Part shown: one piece after another, positions 31,601 through 44,544 of the stretch | Position numbering within the stretch: the first letter of the stretch is position 1 | Layout of the letters: every line of letters starts with the position of its first letter | NCBI RefSeq assembly: GCF_000003195.3 | Contig: NC_012877.2 | Span: 9,340,855-9,404,854, forward strand | Origin: Sorghum bicolor | Taxonomy: Eukaryota; Streptophyta; Magnoliopsida; Poales; Poaceae | DNA length: 64,000 nt | Reading direction: 5' to 3' | The notes under the pieces: generated by a model | The model's database searches: none | Told to the model about the DNA's origin: nothing | What the model saw: the letters and a program-made list of their open reading frames with translations, nothing else | Program-made: the position numbers and the translations under genes

Positions 31601-33123
31601 TACCAAGGAAGAGCTCGAGCACTGGGGCCCTGGGAAGGTCCGCCTCCGGTGCTCTACGTCCCCCAACGAGCCGAACATTGTCATGGACGACAACAAGGAG
31701 GCAGAAAAATGGGAGCATCTTGAGGAGCTCCATCTTTGGATGAAGCACGTCGTGGGTCTCATGTCCAACATCATCAACAACGGCCTGGGCCAGGCCTTCT
31801 TTGTAATGATATCTCAACTTTTAGTATTTTGGATCTTACGCCTTACCGGTGTGCTTACGGCCTTGTGTTCTTTTGCAGGATCCGAAAGAGACTTCTCGGT
31901 TGAAATCGAGCTTCATTCATGCGAAAGGGGTGGCTGGGAGCAGATTTCTCTTCTCAAGGATCAGCTCCTCGAGTCGCAAGAAAAGCTTCTTAAGGCGCTT
32001 AAGGAGCTTACTGTGGCTGAGGAGGAGAAACAGAAGGAGGCCGCTCTGACCGACGCTTGGAAGACCTTGTCTGATACAAATGGTAGGGTCTCCCGGGCGG
32101 TGGAAGACCCCCGTGTTACTTAGGAGGACGTGTGGAAAGCGAAAGAGGAAGCCACTCAGTCAAAGGAGCAGGCTGCTTCGGCCAGGGAAGCGGCCGCTAA
32201 GGCTCAGGAAGAAGTAGCATGATATAAGGACGAGGCCATCGACCTTGACAAGGGGAAGAGGCTCATAGAGTCGGACCTAGCCACCGCCCGACGCAATTAT
32301 GCCGGGCTGAAGGAGGAGCTTCTAAAGAGTGAGATTGCTCGGGGCACGACAGAGGAGGCCGAGAAGAAGGTCGGTGAGGACCTCGAGGCAGAATAGGCCC
32401 GCTCTCACAGCGTTTCTGATGACATCGATCGTCTAAAGAAAGCGCTGCGGGAGAAAGAAGACGCTATCCTGCAGTCGGGAAAGCTGATCGAGGACGTGCG
32501 GGTCGACAAGACGGAGCTGGCCCGCTCCTACAAGAAGATCGAGAGGGCCAACACTGACCTAGTTGGTGAAAACATGACTCTTGAGGAGAAGATCCACGGT
32601 AAGTCTTCTATGCCCTTATGTTTTCTTTGTTGGTGCTGATTTTCTTTTCTATCGTTTGATTCCTTATCTTAATCTCTATAGGGCTTAAGGATGATCTACT
32701 AGCAGCCCAGGTCGACTCCCAGTCTCTTAAGGTGCGGCTCGAGGGAGAGGTCGAGTTGACAGGTCAACTCAGAACAACGATCAACGACCTCTCGACCTCT
32801 TGGGAGCTCGAGCCTACAAACGAGACGAGGGAGGCGGCTCGAGGCGATGCTCTGGTCGACCAACTATGCTACCTGGGTGCCACTCTAAGGGACCGAGTGC
32901 AGGACGCACTCCATACTGGGGTGAAGCGGGATATGGCGGTCGTCTGCTCGGGCTTCTCCTATGATATGGAGGTAGTGTCCCACGGCTTCGTCACGGACAT
33001 CTCCAAGACCGATGCTGAGAATGAGGAGAGGCTCCATGCCTTGACCGACGAAGCAGAGGTTCTTGGCGAGAGGCTGCCGAAGCTGTTCGAGCCAAAGTTG
33101 CTCCCTCCTGAAGCCGGCGCGGG

Positions 33124-34464
33124 TGTTGACGGTCCTTAAGTACCAAATTTAATTATCAAATAAACAAAGAAAAGGATCCAAATGCAACCAACACCCGGAC
33201 TTAGGGTTTTAACTGACAGAATTCCACGAGTTTTGGTGTTTGTCTATTTCTGTAGGGGGTTATCAGGAAATATGGAGGAAAGGCCCACACGTCGGGTTTA
33301 CATAGAGATATTAACGTGCCGTGCAATTTTCTATCATCTAGAAGACTCCAGAAGCCATGGGAACGAACGGGAAGCCGAGCGGGCTCGGGGGTAGGGTGCC
33401 CGCCCTCCCCCCTTGGGCGCCCGCCCAGCTACAGGAACCAATCAGAACCAACCTCGCGGATTATGCTCCACCGACCTAAAGGATCAAGGAAAACCATGCG
33501 ATTAAGGTCGGTTTGATCCGATGGCCCAGATTCACTTGAGGGGACTATATAAGCAGACCCCCTGGCCCCTAGAGGAGACACCCCCTTGATCCCTATTCAT
33601 TATTCATAAACAGAGCAAAAGCTAGGGTTTGGAGATGAGAGCCCTCCTCTCATCTCTAAACTAGAGTAGATCTAGATAGTAGCGAGATGGAGAGCGAGGG
33701 AGGATTGGAGGAGAGGCCGGCCTGTCAGTTCTTCCTCTGGTTGTACTTCGCCATGATCAAGCTCTAATCAAGCTTGCTCATGGGATGACTCTGGTAATCT
33801 ACTTCTATTTCATTATGCAATTACTATCCATGTATGTTCTGGTTCACAACTCTTTTGAGTACTTTAATCTATAGGACGCTATAGGTGAGAGTTGTATTAT
33901 AGGTGTAAGCGTGGTGCTTAGACCTAGATTACTTGTGGATATCCCCTGTCTAGTCGCATCGTGTGGTAGGCCGCGTGGGTGACAGTTACGTTGGTCCCCT
34001 GTAGTCCACCTGCTATTAGCAAGACTGGTAGGGTTTATCGGCCTATGGACAAGCATCCTTTGTGGTGTATTCTTATCACGTGGTTCATCCCAGACATAGA
34101 CATACCCCTTTGAAGTAGAGAAACCATAGTTATCCTCACTATTCTCCTACCATCGCCCATATACTAGATTCCTCTACTCTCTATTCCCCTATTATCACCC
34201 ACTGTTATCTTACCTTTAATATTGTTCTTATTCAATTCTACCATCTTTCCTATTTACACCTACCTATCTATCTAGGTTAAGTTAGAGCGTAGATCAGTTC
34301 TCCCGTTTCCCTATGGATACGATAAAACCTTTAACCGGGTAAAAGCTACAGCAGTATCCGTGCGCTTGCAGATTTATCTGTGTGCGTATAAATACCATAG
34401 TACACTCTAGTGCCACGCTGGGGATGACAACCTAGTATTCAAGTGGTGTTAGCAAGTGTCAACA
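33124..34464 (+). repeat. 5' LTR of the gag-only element
   Basis: TGTTGACGGTCC...AAGTGTCAACA; a perfect 7-bp terminal inverted repeat (TGTTGAC/GTCAACA). A TATA box (TATATAA) lies at 33546-33552. It differs from the 3' LTR by scattered, mostly transition changes. Confidence 0.92.
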
Positions 34465-34472
34465 AGCATTTT

Positions 34473-34490
34473 TGGCGCTGTTGCCGGGGA
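34473..34490 (+). other. primer-binding site complementary to tRNA-Asp
   Basis: TGGCGCTGTTGCCGGGGA, eight bases after the 5' LTR. It matches the complement of the 3' end of plant tRNA-Asp (TGGCGCCGTTGCCGGGGA) at 17 of 18 positions, from memory of that tRNA. Confidence 0.75.
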
Positions 34491-34624
34491 AACGGTTGCT
34501 GAGTTGACTACGAACTAGCTTAATCATTTTCTAAAAAATAAAATATATATATACTTTTCCTTTTATCTTTTGCCTTATCTCTGCTATTCTTTCTTCTTAT
34601 CTAATCCTTGATCTTTGGTCTATC

Positions 34625-36245
34625 ATGAATTCAAACATGTCTATCTATGAATTTCATAGACCTACGGGCACACATCTCGAACCACCAAAATCTTCAAGCC
34701 TATCATAGCATCTAGTTTTGAGATAGACCCCGAATACATAGAATTTGTTCAAAAACAACCTTTCTCAGGAGAAGGTGAAGAAAACCCATACACAGACCTA
34801 AGAGAGTTTTATCGAGTCTGTGACCTCCTTCGCATAGAAGGCATGTTCGATGAGACCCTTAAATGGAAGTTCTTTCCGTTCTCTTTAACGGGAAAAGGTA
34901 GACATTGGTACAAACTCAAAGTAGGGAGTGTTCATGGAGATTGGAAGGAGTTATATAATAGTTTTCTTTTTAAATATTTTCCAATCCCCAAAGTGGCGGA
35001 ACTTAGGCGTGAGATTATTTCTTTTAGACAACTGGAAGAAGAATCTCTTGGCAAATCATGGGACCGCTTTATTAACTTTACTCTCACTGGCCCAAAGCTT
35101 TCTATTTCAAAAGAAGTTCTTCTAATTCACTTTTTTGAGGGCCTTAGTAGGGAAAATAAGCAACCTTGAATACAGCCTCTAGAGGATCCTTCTATCACCT
35201 ACCTGCTAGTGAAGCTAGGGATTTAATTGATTCATTGAGTGGAAAGTTTCCTAGCATTTATATCCCTGAGAAAGAGAAAGAACCAGTTCCTAGACAAGAA
35301 GAAGAAGTTTCGATAGCCAGATCACAACCACTTCAATCCCAAACTTTAGCTATCGATCCTAAACCATCAATACCCCAAAATTCTCCAAGGGAGGAAGGAA
35401 TTCTGACCTTAAATCTTTCAGATGCTGATGGTTTAGACTTCTGGTTCCATAAGAGACCTTCAAGCAGGGATAATTCAAATCCTTGCAATAATGGCTCTCT
35501 TAGAGGATGTCCTGGTTCCTGTTATGAAGAAGTCGAGGGTGACATATCAAGTGAAGGAGAGCTAAACCATATAGAAGATTCTATCTGCTCCCCTTGCATG
35601 TTCACAAATTCTAAATCCATCCTTGACCTTAGAGACCCCTCTTATCCCTCTCCTTTTAAGTCTCATGATGATCCTAGCAATCCATCAAGACAATCAAACC
35701 ATAGGAGTCATAAAAACCATGAGGATGACATGACAAGTAATGTCATAGAAGGAGAGCTAAGCCATATAGAAAATTCTAACACCTCCCCTTTCCTGATCAC
35801 AAGTTCTAAATGGCTAGAATGTGTAGAATGGATGGATAAGGAAGAAGCCTTAATGGATTCTGACTTTGGCTCAATTTCAAATGGTGAGTTCTTGACTCCC
35901 TTTGAAGATGAGATTCATCCAACTACAGAAGAGGACATAGGTGAGACCAATCCAGGAGAAATTCCGAACATTCAGATTGGAGACAAAGATAACATTAATG
36001 AGCATGGAATTTATTTTATAGTCACTTCGTTTACTCCATGCTCATATACAGCATCTTCCCAATCTATTGGTCTCTCCAACATCACCACATTTGAGATCTC
36101 CAACCCCCTCTTCCTTTCTATTTATAAAAACTTTGAAAGGGCGGTTATCGATGCATATGTCTATAATAAATATTGCAGATCTCGTCGAGTTGATCTTGAT
36201 ATAGGTCAGCATTGGAAGGAAAACCACTTCGCCAATATAAATTGA
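34625..36245 (+). pseudogene. gag remnant of the gag-only element
   Basis: The first ATG is at 34625, and the frame shifts before about 34720. The retrotransposon-gag core is at 34720-35169 (GKGRHWYKLKVGSVHGDW, LFKYFPIPKVAELRREI). A second shift at about 35165 leads into a 359-codon frame beginning TASRGSFYHLPASEARDLID, which matches in position the ASAKGSFLELT region of the gag at 54005-54949. The rest is acidic and unlike a nucleocapsid. It contains two copies of a GEL(N/S)HIE(D/N)S motif about 60 codons apart. No zinc knuckle is seen. Confidence 0.75.
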
Positions 36246-39200
36246 TGGTTTCCCAAGGACAAGCTTAGTGTCCTAAAATAAGCACTGATCATATCGTAAA
36301 ATGAGCTTTTAATTATTTACAATATTACCTTGTGTATTGAGCGTATAAAGATAATTGTGAAAATATTCCTTCGGGTATTCTTGTCACTAACCTTTCCAAG
36401 ATTGGAACAAGAAGATCAGATGAATCACAAGCACAAGGTATGTCCAACCAATCATCATGCAACACTGAATTAAATTCATCCAAACTTGAATTTTGCAAAA
36501 TTCAAGCTTGGGGAGTACTTTACATAAAAATATCCTTTGTCATGTTGCTATGTTGGTTGTCCCTACCTTTGAGACATGCTCAATTTGTTAAATACTAATC
36601 ACACTACTTCATCCCCACTTGAGTAGATCTCTATAAATGCTCTCATGCTACATTTATTTGCTTTAGTATATGTCTAGGTTTGGAGTAGTTTCATTTATCT
36701 CTTAAATAAGCATGGTGCTTAGTTTAGGAATGATGATCTCACTTCCATGGGATTTTAAATTAAGCATGGTGCTTAGGTTAAAATGCCCACCTAAATCAAA
36801 TTAGACATGGTGTCTAGGTTGATTTTTGAGCCGATAGTATGCTATAGTAGATATTGGATATTTTGTTGGACTAACCCCTGCATGAAAACTTTCAATATCG
36901 ACCTGGGAAGTCATGAGATAAACTCACATTGAAGACAAAGAGAGAGACACATCAAGTTTAACAATTTACACAAGGAAGACGTAGCTCATAAAGAGATGAT
37001 CCATGGAGGGTGCCACAAACACGATGCACAACCGCTAAGAAAGGAAAGCTTCCACAAGGTGATACTGTACCATCACTCTTGAATTAAGGTAACATCTTAA
37101 GATATGTGACTATCACTTTTATAAGCTTCTCCTTGGTTCTGGCATTCACATAAATAAAGAGACAAACATGTATGATTTATAACTCCATTAACCAACCCAA
37201 CTGATTCATCATGTTTAGTCCTTTAATCTTTGTTCCTAGTACTACCTCCAAGATCCCACACTCCTAATCATATGAGATAGACTATTGCACATTCAATCTT
37301 TGCGAAGATATAAAGAAAAAGACATATACATAGATAGATTATCTTTCCATTAGGTTGAGCGATCTGATCTGACAATTGTTTTAAATACTACACTCATGAT
37401 CTTATTATCCATCAAATTTGTCTTGCTCCCTATGCTTAAGGATAGAGAAGAATAAATATACTTTTGGTTCTGTTGGTGTTTTCCACCAACAGGACCCATG
37501 CACTTGATCTCTGCCTTGTCTCTATGAGCAGGACACATTTTGAGAAACATGGAGGATTTTTCAACTCCTAGACTCCACCAAGTGAAGGACTTGGATCTAC
37601 GAGCACAAACACACTGAGCAGGATGCTGCCAACGCCGCACTTCGAACTGCTGGGCAAACGAAGAACATGGGTGACACCGTATCAAGAGGTGCAGACGTCA
37701 AGGTCCACACCTGAATCAAATGACACACCCGAAGAATGAACACGGTGAGAAGTCTTGTTCAGAAGACTTAAAACATTGAACCCTCACCAAAAGGTTAAAT
37801 CAGTAGTTATCCATATTTATCCTTTCTACATTCTATTTTCCCTTAAATTATTTACTTTTCTTAAATAGCTTGTTAGTTAGTTATGCTATCTTGAATAGAA
37901 ATTAGAAATGTTAAAAACAGTAAGCCCCATGTGAGTACGCTCGTGGCATAAAACCCATAAGTACATTCACTGTGGCAGCGTAAAAATAAAATAAATATAT
38001 TCCGGTCCTATAAAAATGAAAATATAAAAATAAATTTATGATCCTACCAAAGAGAGTAATATTTATTAGAGGAAGCTCAACATGATAAAGGCTAAGAGAT
38101 TTTATGCTAACACTTAATCAGTTCACAAAGCTTTGTTGTCTATTTGAGCTCCACAGAATTCAAGGATCAAAGAAGACTAGCAGACGAAGGACATCCTAAT
38201 TGCTGTTAGGGTCCTGCCGACATTCGAATACACCTCCGCCACATGCTAGCTACATCAGAAGAAATTACGTCAAAATCCAGATTGGGGGAGAGCACCCCCA
38301 TTTATCCAGCTAAGTGTTTCTACTCATGTTTATACCTTACTCAAATAATAAAAATATGCATAATCATAAAAACCCAAATAAAGATTTTTGTGCTTATATA
38401 TATATATATCTTTGCTTAGTTTGCTAAATAAATAAATAAAGTTTGCTATGAACCCTTATGATAAGCTCTCACATGGAAATGATGAATAGTTGCTCTGCCT
38501 AGTTCTCAAAATTGAAATCTCTCTCAAGTTTAGGCATGACTGTTATGAATTAAGATTTGCGCTAAACCTGAACTTATGGGAAGAGTACTTGATCCAAAGT
38601 CTAAGTCGTTAACGGATATGATATGGGAAGGTTGAGCTGCTGTTTATCTGTTCCTAGAGATGCTAGAATTCTAGAGAATTTTATCTTTGAAAATCTTTCA
38701 AATGTTGCATGACGAGTTTCTGTATGATGAGAGTTTAAAATCCTACCACAGCCATATATACATGCTTATTGGACTATGAACCATACATTTACTTTTTACT
38801 GCTTATGAGCATTGAGTGTAGTCAAGTTGTGTAGACCCTTAGGAGCTTGTCAAGCGGTTAAAATCAAGATTCACTTGCACGTTCACTCATACATGCTGCT
38901 TCTACTCCAGAAGTACGCATCCACATACATCCACTCCTTTCCATCTCCAGATTCACCCAAAATTATTCTACTCCTATCCAGGAGAGAATAGGCAAAAACA
39001 TTATCCTATCTCTGTTATTCCCCGTGAAATAAATGCTCGAGATATTTTGGTTACTACCACTTGCTACATTATTCCAGGAGGGTGAGTGCTCTAAAAAAAG
39101 TGAATACGAGAAAATAAAAACGGGCAAGTGCCCGAAACCTCGAAGAAAAGAAAAAGTGAGACGAGAGGTAAAAATGGACAAGTGTCTGACAGTAGAATTA

Positions 39201-39932
39201 GGGGTACAAGATACCCACCTGAGAGAAAAGCAAAAGAAAATATAGAGCATCTCATTCCACCTCAAAAAGCTTCAAAGTGCAAGAAAGGTATGTATCCCCT
39301 CAAAAGAGCAAAAGTAGAATTAGACTTTCACCATTATCACCATCATCACCATACACCATTCATTCGTCACACATGCACATCTTGATATTGACTTATTGAC
39401 TTGTTTCTCTGGATCCATGGTTTGACTATGCAATAAATGTCTTGTAAGTATGTATACTTTATCTCCCACCTATGAGCTCTAGATATCAAGCCTTATTAGA
39501 GTAGGGTGAGAGAGAAGGCAATGTCACTATGCCTTATACCACAAATACTACATACTTTGAGAGAAGGCATATACCATCACTGCCTTGGTAAGGATCCAGA
39601 AATACCACAAAAGAGAGACTAGAGAGAGTCATACAAGGAATCTCTGAGTTTTATTTGAAAATCTGCAAAAACTCCAGAGCTATAGTTGATCAAGAACAAG
39701 AGACATGGCGCTTGACTTGACCGTTCTATCTTTTAACTGCTCAAGACACAAGTGACGGTTGCAAGCCCCATGGTAGAAGGTAATATGAGTAAGTTTAAAT
39801 CTTAACAGTTTACCCTAACCTAGAGATGAGATCTTGTTTGAACGCATATGTACCTTTAAGGCATGAAATCACTGCAGAAACTCTTGAGTCCATCCTTGCT
39901 CAGGGACGAGCAAGAGGTAAGCTTGGGGGAGT
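36246..39932 (+). other. non-coding internal region and polypurine tract of the gag-only element
   Basis: No ORF is supported. The stretch around 39120-39240 (GAGGTAAAAATGGACAAGTG, then AGAATTAGGGGTACAAGATA) reappears inverted at about 50110-50290 in the element starting at 48379, showing common descent. A polypurine tract AAGCTTGGGGGAG (39919-39931) precedes the 3' LTR. Confidence 0.7.
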
Positions 39933-41273
39933 TGTTGACGGTCCTTAAGTACCAAATTTAATTATCAAATAAACAAAGAAATGGATCCAAATGCAACCAA
40001 CACCCGGACTTAGGGTTTTATCTGACAGAATTCCACGAGTTTTGGTGTTTGTCTATTTCTGCAGGGGGTTATCAGGAAATATGGAGGAAAGGCCCACACC
40101 TCGGGTTTACATAGAGATATTAATGTGCCGTGCAATTTTCTATCATCTAGAAGACTCCAGAAGCCACGGGAACGAACGGGAAGCCGAGCGGGCTCGGCGG
40201 CAGGGCGCGCGCCCTCCCCCCTTGGGCGCCCGCCCAGCTACAGGAACCAATCAGAACCAACCTCACGGATTATGCTCCACCGACCTAAAGGATCAAGGAA
40301 AACCGTGCGATTAAGGTCGGTTTGATCCGACGGCCTAGATTCACTTGAGGGGACTATATAAGCAGACCCCCTGGCCCCTGGAGGAGACACCCCCTTGATC
40401 CCTATTCATTATTCATAAATAGAGCAAAAGCTAGGGTTTGGAGATGAGGGCTCTCCTCTCATCTCTAAACTAGAGTAGATCTAGATAGTAGCAAGATGGA
40501 GAGCGAGGGAGGATTGGAGGAGAGGCCGGCCTATCGGTTCTTCCTCTGGTTGTACTTCGCCATGATCAAGCTCTAATCAAGCTTGCTCATGGGATGACTC
40601 TGGTAATCTACTTCTATTTCATTATGCAATTACTATCCATGTGTGCTCTGGTTCACAACTCTTTTGAGTACTTTAATCTATAGGACGCTATAGGTGAGAG
40701 TTGTAGTATAGGTGTAAGCGTGGTGCTTAGACCTAGATTACTTGTGGATATCCCCTGTCTAGCCGGATCGTGTGGTAGGCCGCGTAGGTGACAGTTATGT
40801 TGGTCCCCTGTAGTCCACCTCCTGTTAGCAGGACTGGTAGGGTTTATCGGCCTATGGATAAGCATCCTTTGTGGTGTATTCTTATCATGTGGTTCGTCCT
40901 AGACATAGACATACCCCTTTGAAGTAGAGAAACCATAGTTATCCTCACTATTCTCCTACCATCGCCCACATACTAGATTGCTCTACTCTCTATTCCCCTA
41001 TTATCACCCACTGTTATCTTACCTTTAATATTGTTCTTATTCAATTCTACCATCTTTCCTATTTACACCTACCTATCTATCTAGGTTAAGTTAGAGCGTA
41101 GATCAGTTCTCCCATTTCCCTGTGGATACGATAAAACCTTTAACCGGGTAAAAGCTACAACGGTATCCGTGCGCTTGCGGATTTATCTGTGTGCGTATAA
41201 ATACCATAGTACACTCTAGTGCCACGCTGGGGATGACAACCTAGTATTTAAGTGGTGTTAGCAAGTGTCAACA
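39933..41273 (+). repeat. 3' LTR of the gag-only element
   Basis: Same length (1341 bp) and ends as 33124-34464, with a TATA box at 40355-40361. High identity by eye along the whole length. Confidence 0.92.
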
Positions 41274-41315
41274 ATGGGCACAGAAGATGGGGGTGAGGGT
41301 GGAGATGATGACTAA

Positions 41316-41888
41316 GGCCTTTGAGCCTAATCTAGGTACTTAGACCCATTGTATTATATTTAGTACTTGTCTTTGATAAGCATTGTGGCCCAAGTGGCCT
41401 TAAGACTCATGGTTTATGTAAATACTTGTTATTTTTATGCTCGAGCTTCTTTTACTGTTTTGCTGCCTAAGTTCATGTTACTCGATCGCTCTCTTGTTGA
41501 AAACGACCTCGATCGTCTCGAGGGTAGGGGAGTGAGTAGAGTTACCATAGCCCAGAGGCATAGGGATTATCAAGCTCGACATTCCCTAGCCCTTAAGGGG
41601 CTCAAGGCGTCTTTACTCGACCGCGCGGGGTTTCCTAAGGGCTTGAAAGTGAAAAGATAACGTCGAGCTTTTTGAAAAATCATTCGATTTTTAGGAGCCT
41701 GTGGGGTTCCCCCTGCTAGCCCCCAAGGGAGTTTTGACTATGATGGGTCATAGTCGAGACTTCCTTCTAATGTCGAGATTTAATGGTAACATTGCGTATT
41801 ACTTGGAAAAGTACTTTCATTCATTCAAATATTCATTCATGGAGCCTCGATGGTACAAGATGTTTATGTAATGTAAAGCCTCGAAGCT
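41316..41888. other. E2 spacer between convergent antisense gene and pol
   Basis: It lies between the TAA at 41313-41315 on + and the pol end at 41889 on -. It aligns with 61245-61796 of E3 and carries a third polypurine-like word (CTAGCCCCCAAG, 41715-41726). No gene. Confidence 0.6.
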
Positions 41889-44539
41889 TTAGGGGTAGAA
41901 GCAACGTAGCTGTTCGATGTTCCATGCGTTGGTGAAGACCGCTCCCTTTTCATCCGCGAGCTTGTACGTCCCAGGCTTCAAGACCTCGACCACCATGTAT
42001 GGACCCTCCCAAGGTGGACTCAGCTTGTGGTATCCTTGATTGCTTTGCCGTCGACGTAGGACGAGGTCGCCCACGTTTAGATCCCTCTTGCGTACGTGCT
42101 TGTCATGGTAGCGTCGAAGCTTCTGCTGGTAACTTGCTGAGTTGAGGAGGGCCATGTCTCGAGCTTCCTTGAGTTGGTCGACCACGTTCTCTTGAGTCTC
42201 CTTGTTTGTCTGCTCATTGTAGGCTTTGAGTCGAGGTGACCCATACTCGAGGTCTATTGGAAGCACGACCTCAGAGCCAAAGACCATGAAGAACGGTGTG
42301 TATTTCGTGGCTCTGCTTGGCGTCATTCTTAAGCTCCACAGGACCGAGGAGAGTTCCTCGACCCATTTCTTACCGAACTTCTTCAACCGGTTGTAGATTC
42401 TAGGGTTGAGCCCTTGCAAAATCATGTCGTTGGCACGCTTGACCTGGCCGTTAGTTCGAGGGTGTGCTACTGCAGACCAGTTCACACGGATGTGATGCCG
42501 ATCACAGAAGTCCAAGAACTTTTTGCTAGTGAACTGTGTGCCATTGTCGGTGATGATGACGTTGGGTATCCCAAACCGGTGGATTATGTCGGTGAAGAAG
42601 AGGACAGCCTGCTCGGAGTGAATGTTCGTGATGGGTCGAGCCTAGATCCACTTTGAGAACTTGTCGATGGCCACCAACAAATCGGTGTACCCTCCTGCTG
42701 CCTTTTAGAGAGGTCCCATGAGGTCGAGGTCCCATACCACAAACGGCCAAGTGATGGGGATCATCTAGAGAGCATGAGCTAGCAGGTGGGTTTGCTTGGC
42801 ATAGAATTGGCACCCGTGGCATGAACGAACATGCTCGATGGCATGAGTGACGACAGTTGGCCAGTAGAAGCCTTGTCGAAAGGCATTGCCGACGAGGGTT
42901 CTGGGAGCTGCATTGTGGCCACAAGCCCCCATGTGTAGATCCTCGAGGAGTTTCCGACCTTCCTCTATGATGATGCAACGCTGCAAGATCCCGGTCGGGC
43001 TTCGCCAGTACAGCTCTTTGCTTTCACCATAGATCACGTATGATTTGGCCCGTCAAGCAATACGACGGGCCTCAGCCCAATCTTCTGGTAATTCACCCCG
43101 GATCAGGCAGTCAAGGAAGGGCATACGCCAATCAAATGGCCGACCTGAGTGTCTAGAGGGTTGCTCGATCTCCATTACCTCTGCCGCTACCAGTAGGGCC
43201 TCGATCGTATCGATGGGCTCGGGAGCGGAGGTCTCGACGCTAGCCCTCATGCTAAGGTTAATAGATGGTTCGATCAGGTCCCTTGAGAACACGTCTGGTG
43301 GGACAGTGCCTCGAGTAGACGCAATCTTGGCAAGCTCATCGACCGCTTCATTGTATCATCGTGCGATGTGAATGAGTTCAAGGCCATGGAACTTGTCCTC
43401 AAGCTTGCGTACTTCCTTGTAGTAAGCCTCCATTTTTGGGTCATGGCAGCTCGAGGCTTTCATGACTTGATCGATGACCAGCTGAGAGTCGCCTCGAACG
43501 TCTAGGCGTTGGACCCCGAGCTCGATAGCGATCCTTAACCCGTTGACGAGGGCCTTGTACTCTGCAATGTTGTTAGACGTAGCAAAATGTATTCGGATGA
43601 CATACCTCATGTGGACGCCGAGAGGTGAGATGAATAGCAAGCCTACCCTAGCCCCCGTCTTCATGAGTGACCCGTCAAAGTATATTGTCCAGAGTTCTGC
43701 CTGGACCTGAGCAAGGTGGAGCTGAGTGTCTGTCCATTCTGCGATGAAGTCCGCTAGTGCCTGGGACTTGATGGCTTTGCAAGGCGCATATGTGAGGGTC
43801 TCCCCCATGAGCTTGACCAACCACTTGGCGATCCTCCCAGTGGCCTCTCGATTTTGGATGATTTTGCCCAGCGGAAAGGACGAGACCACCGTGATTGGGT
43901 GGCCGAGAAAATAGTGCTGCAGCTTGCGTCGAGTGAGAATCACAACATAGATTAGCTTTTGAATCTGCGGGTATCGTACCTTTGTTTCTGAGAGCACCTT
44001 GCTGATGAAGTAGACCGACCGCTGAACTAGGAGCGCATGCCCCTCCTCTGGCCTTTCAACCACCACAGGTGCGCTAACGACCTTGGTCGTCGCCGCAACG
44101 TAAAGGAGCGAAGGTTCTGCGGGTCGAGGAGGCACAAGGATTGGAGCGATGGTGAACGTCCTCTTGAGTTTATCGAGAGCTTCCTCAGCCTCGACGGTTC
44201 ATGCAAAGCGCTTGGCTTTCTTCAAAAGTCAGTATAGTGGTAATGCTTTTTCCCTAGCCTTGAGATGAAGCCACTAAGTGCTGCCAGATAGCCCGTTACC
44301 TTCTGCACGCCCTTGACGTCTCGAATCGGCCCCATTTTGGTGATGGCCTAGACTTTCTCGGGGTTGGCCTCGATGCCACGCTGGGAGACTATGTATCCTA
44401 GGAGCCTGCCCCGAGGCACGCCAAAGACACATTTTCAGGGTTTAGCTTGATATTGTTAGTACGTAGGCAGCCAAATGCGATCTCAAGGTCCTGAATCAGG
44501 TCACCTTGCCTTTTTGATTTGACGACGATGTCATCGACG

Positions 44540-44544
44540 TATGC
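44540..44544. repeat. left target-site duplication of the solo LTR
   Basis: TATGC, repeated exactly at 46042-46046. Confidence 0.88.

Larger units (their letters stand above)
33124..41273 (+). mobile_element. gag-only (non-autonomous) gypsy LTR retrotransposon inside E2
   Basis: Two 1341-bp LTRs (33124-34464 and 39933-41273) flank a primer-binding site, a decayed gag and about 3.7 kb of non-coding DNA ending in a polypurine tract. No protease, RT or integrase is present, so it would have depended on enzymes from another element. Flanks GCGGG (33119-33123) and ATGGG (41274-41278) are a target duplication with two transitions. Joining across one copy restores the reading frame of the E2 antisense gene. 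Confidence 0.9.
28665..41315 (+). pseudogene. E2 antisense gene (PF04195-type), six exons, broken and interrupted
   Basis: Exons deduced by comparison with E3 are 28665-29593, 29670-30367, 30452-30528, 30622-31802, 31879-32598, and 32682-33123 continued at about 41279-41315. All introns keep GT-AG ends, are 76-93 nt long and sit at the same places as in E3; exon 3 is 77 nt in both. Exon 1 encodes the PF04195 'putative gypsy type transposon' domain (FHRHGL, HHYSVELQHFSPNAIS, VCEGYLGVMPHWNLWLHLYR). Damage includes a frameshift near 28751, stops at 29108 and 29134, a TAG near 29947, several stops in the Gln-rich exon 4, and the 33124-41273 insertion eleven or so codons before its TAA (41313-41315). 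Confidence 0.82.

Noticed and set aside
31125..31817. 230-codon minus-strand frame over E2 exon 4
   Set aside because: Shadow of the conserved exon; resembles the equally shadow frame at 59894-59442 in E3 only because the exon itself is conserved.
34473..34490. tRNA-like match
   Set aside because: Only the 18 bases complementary to the tRNA-Asp 3' end are present; it is a primer-binding site, not a tRNA gene.
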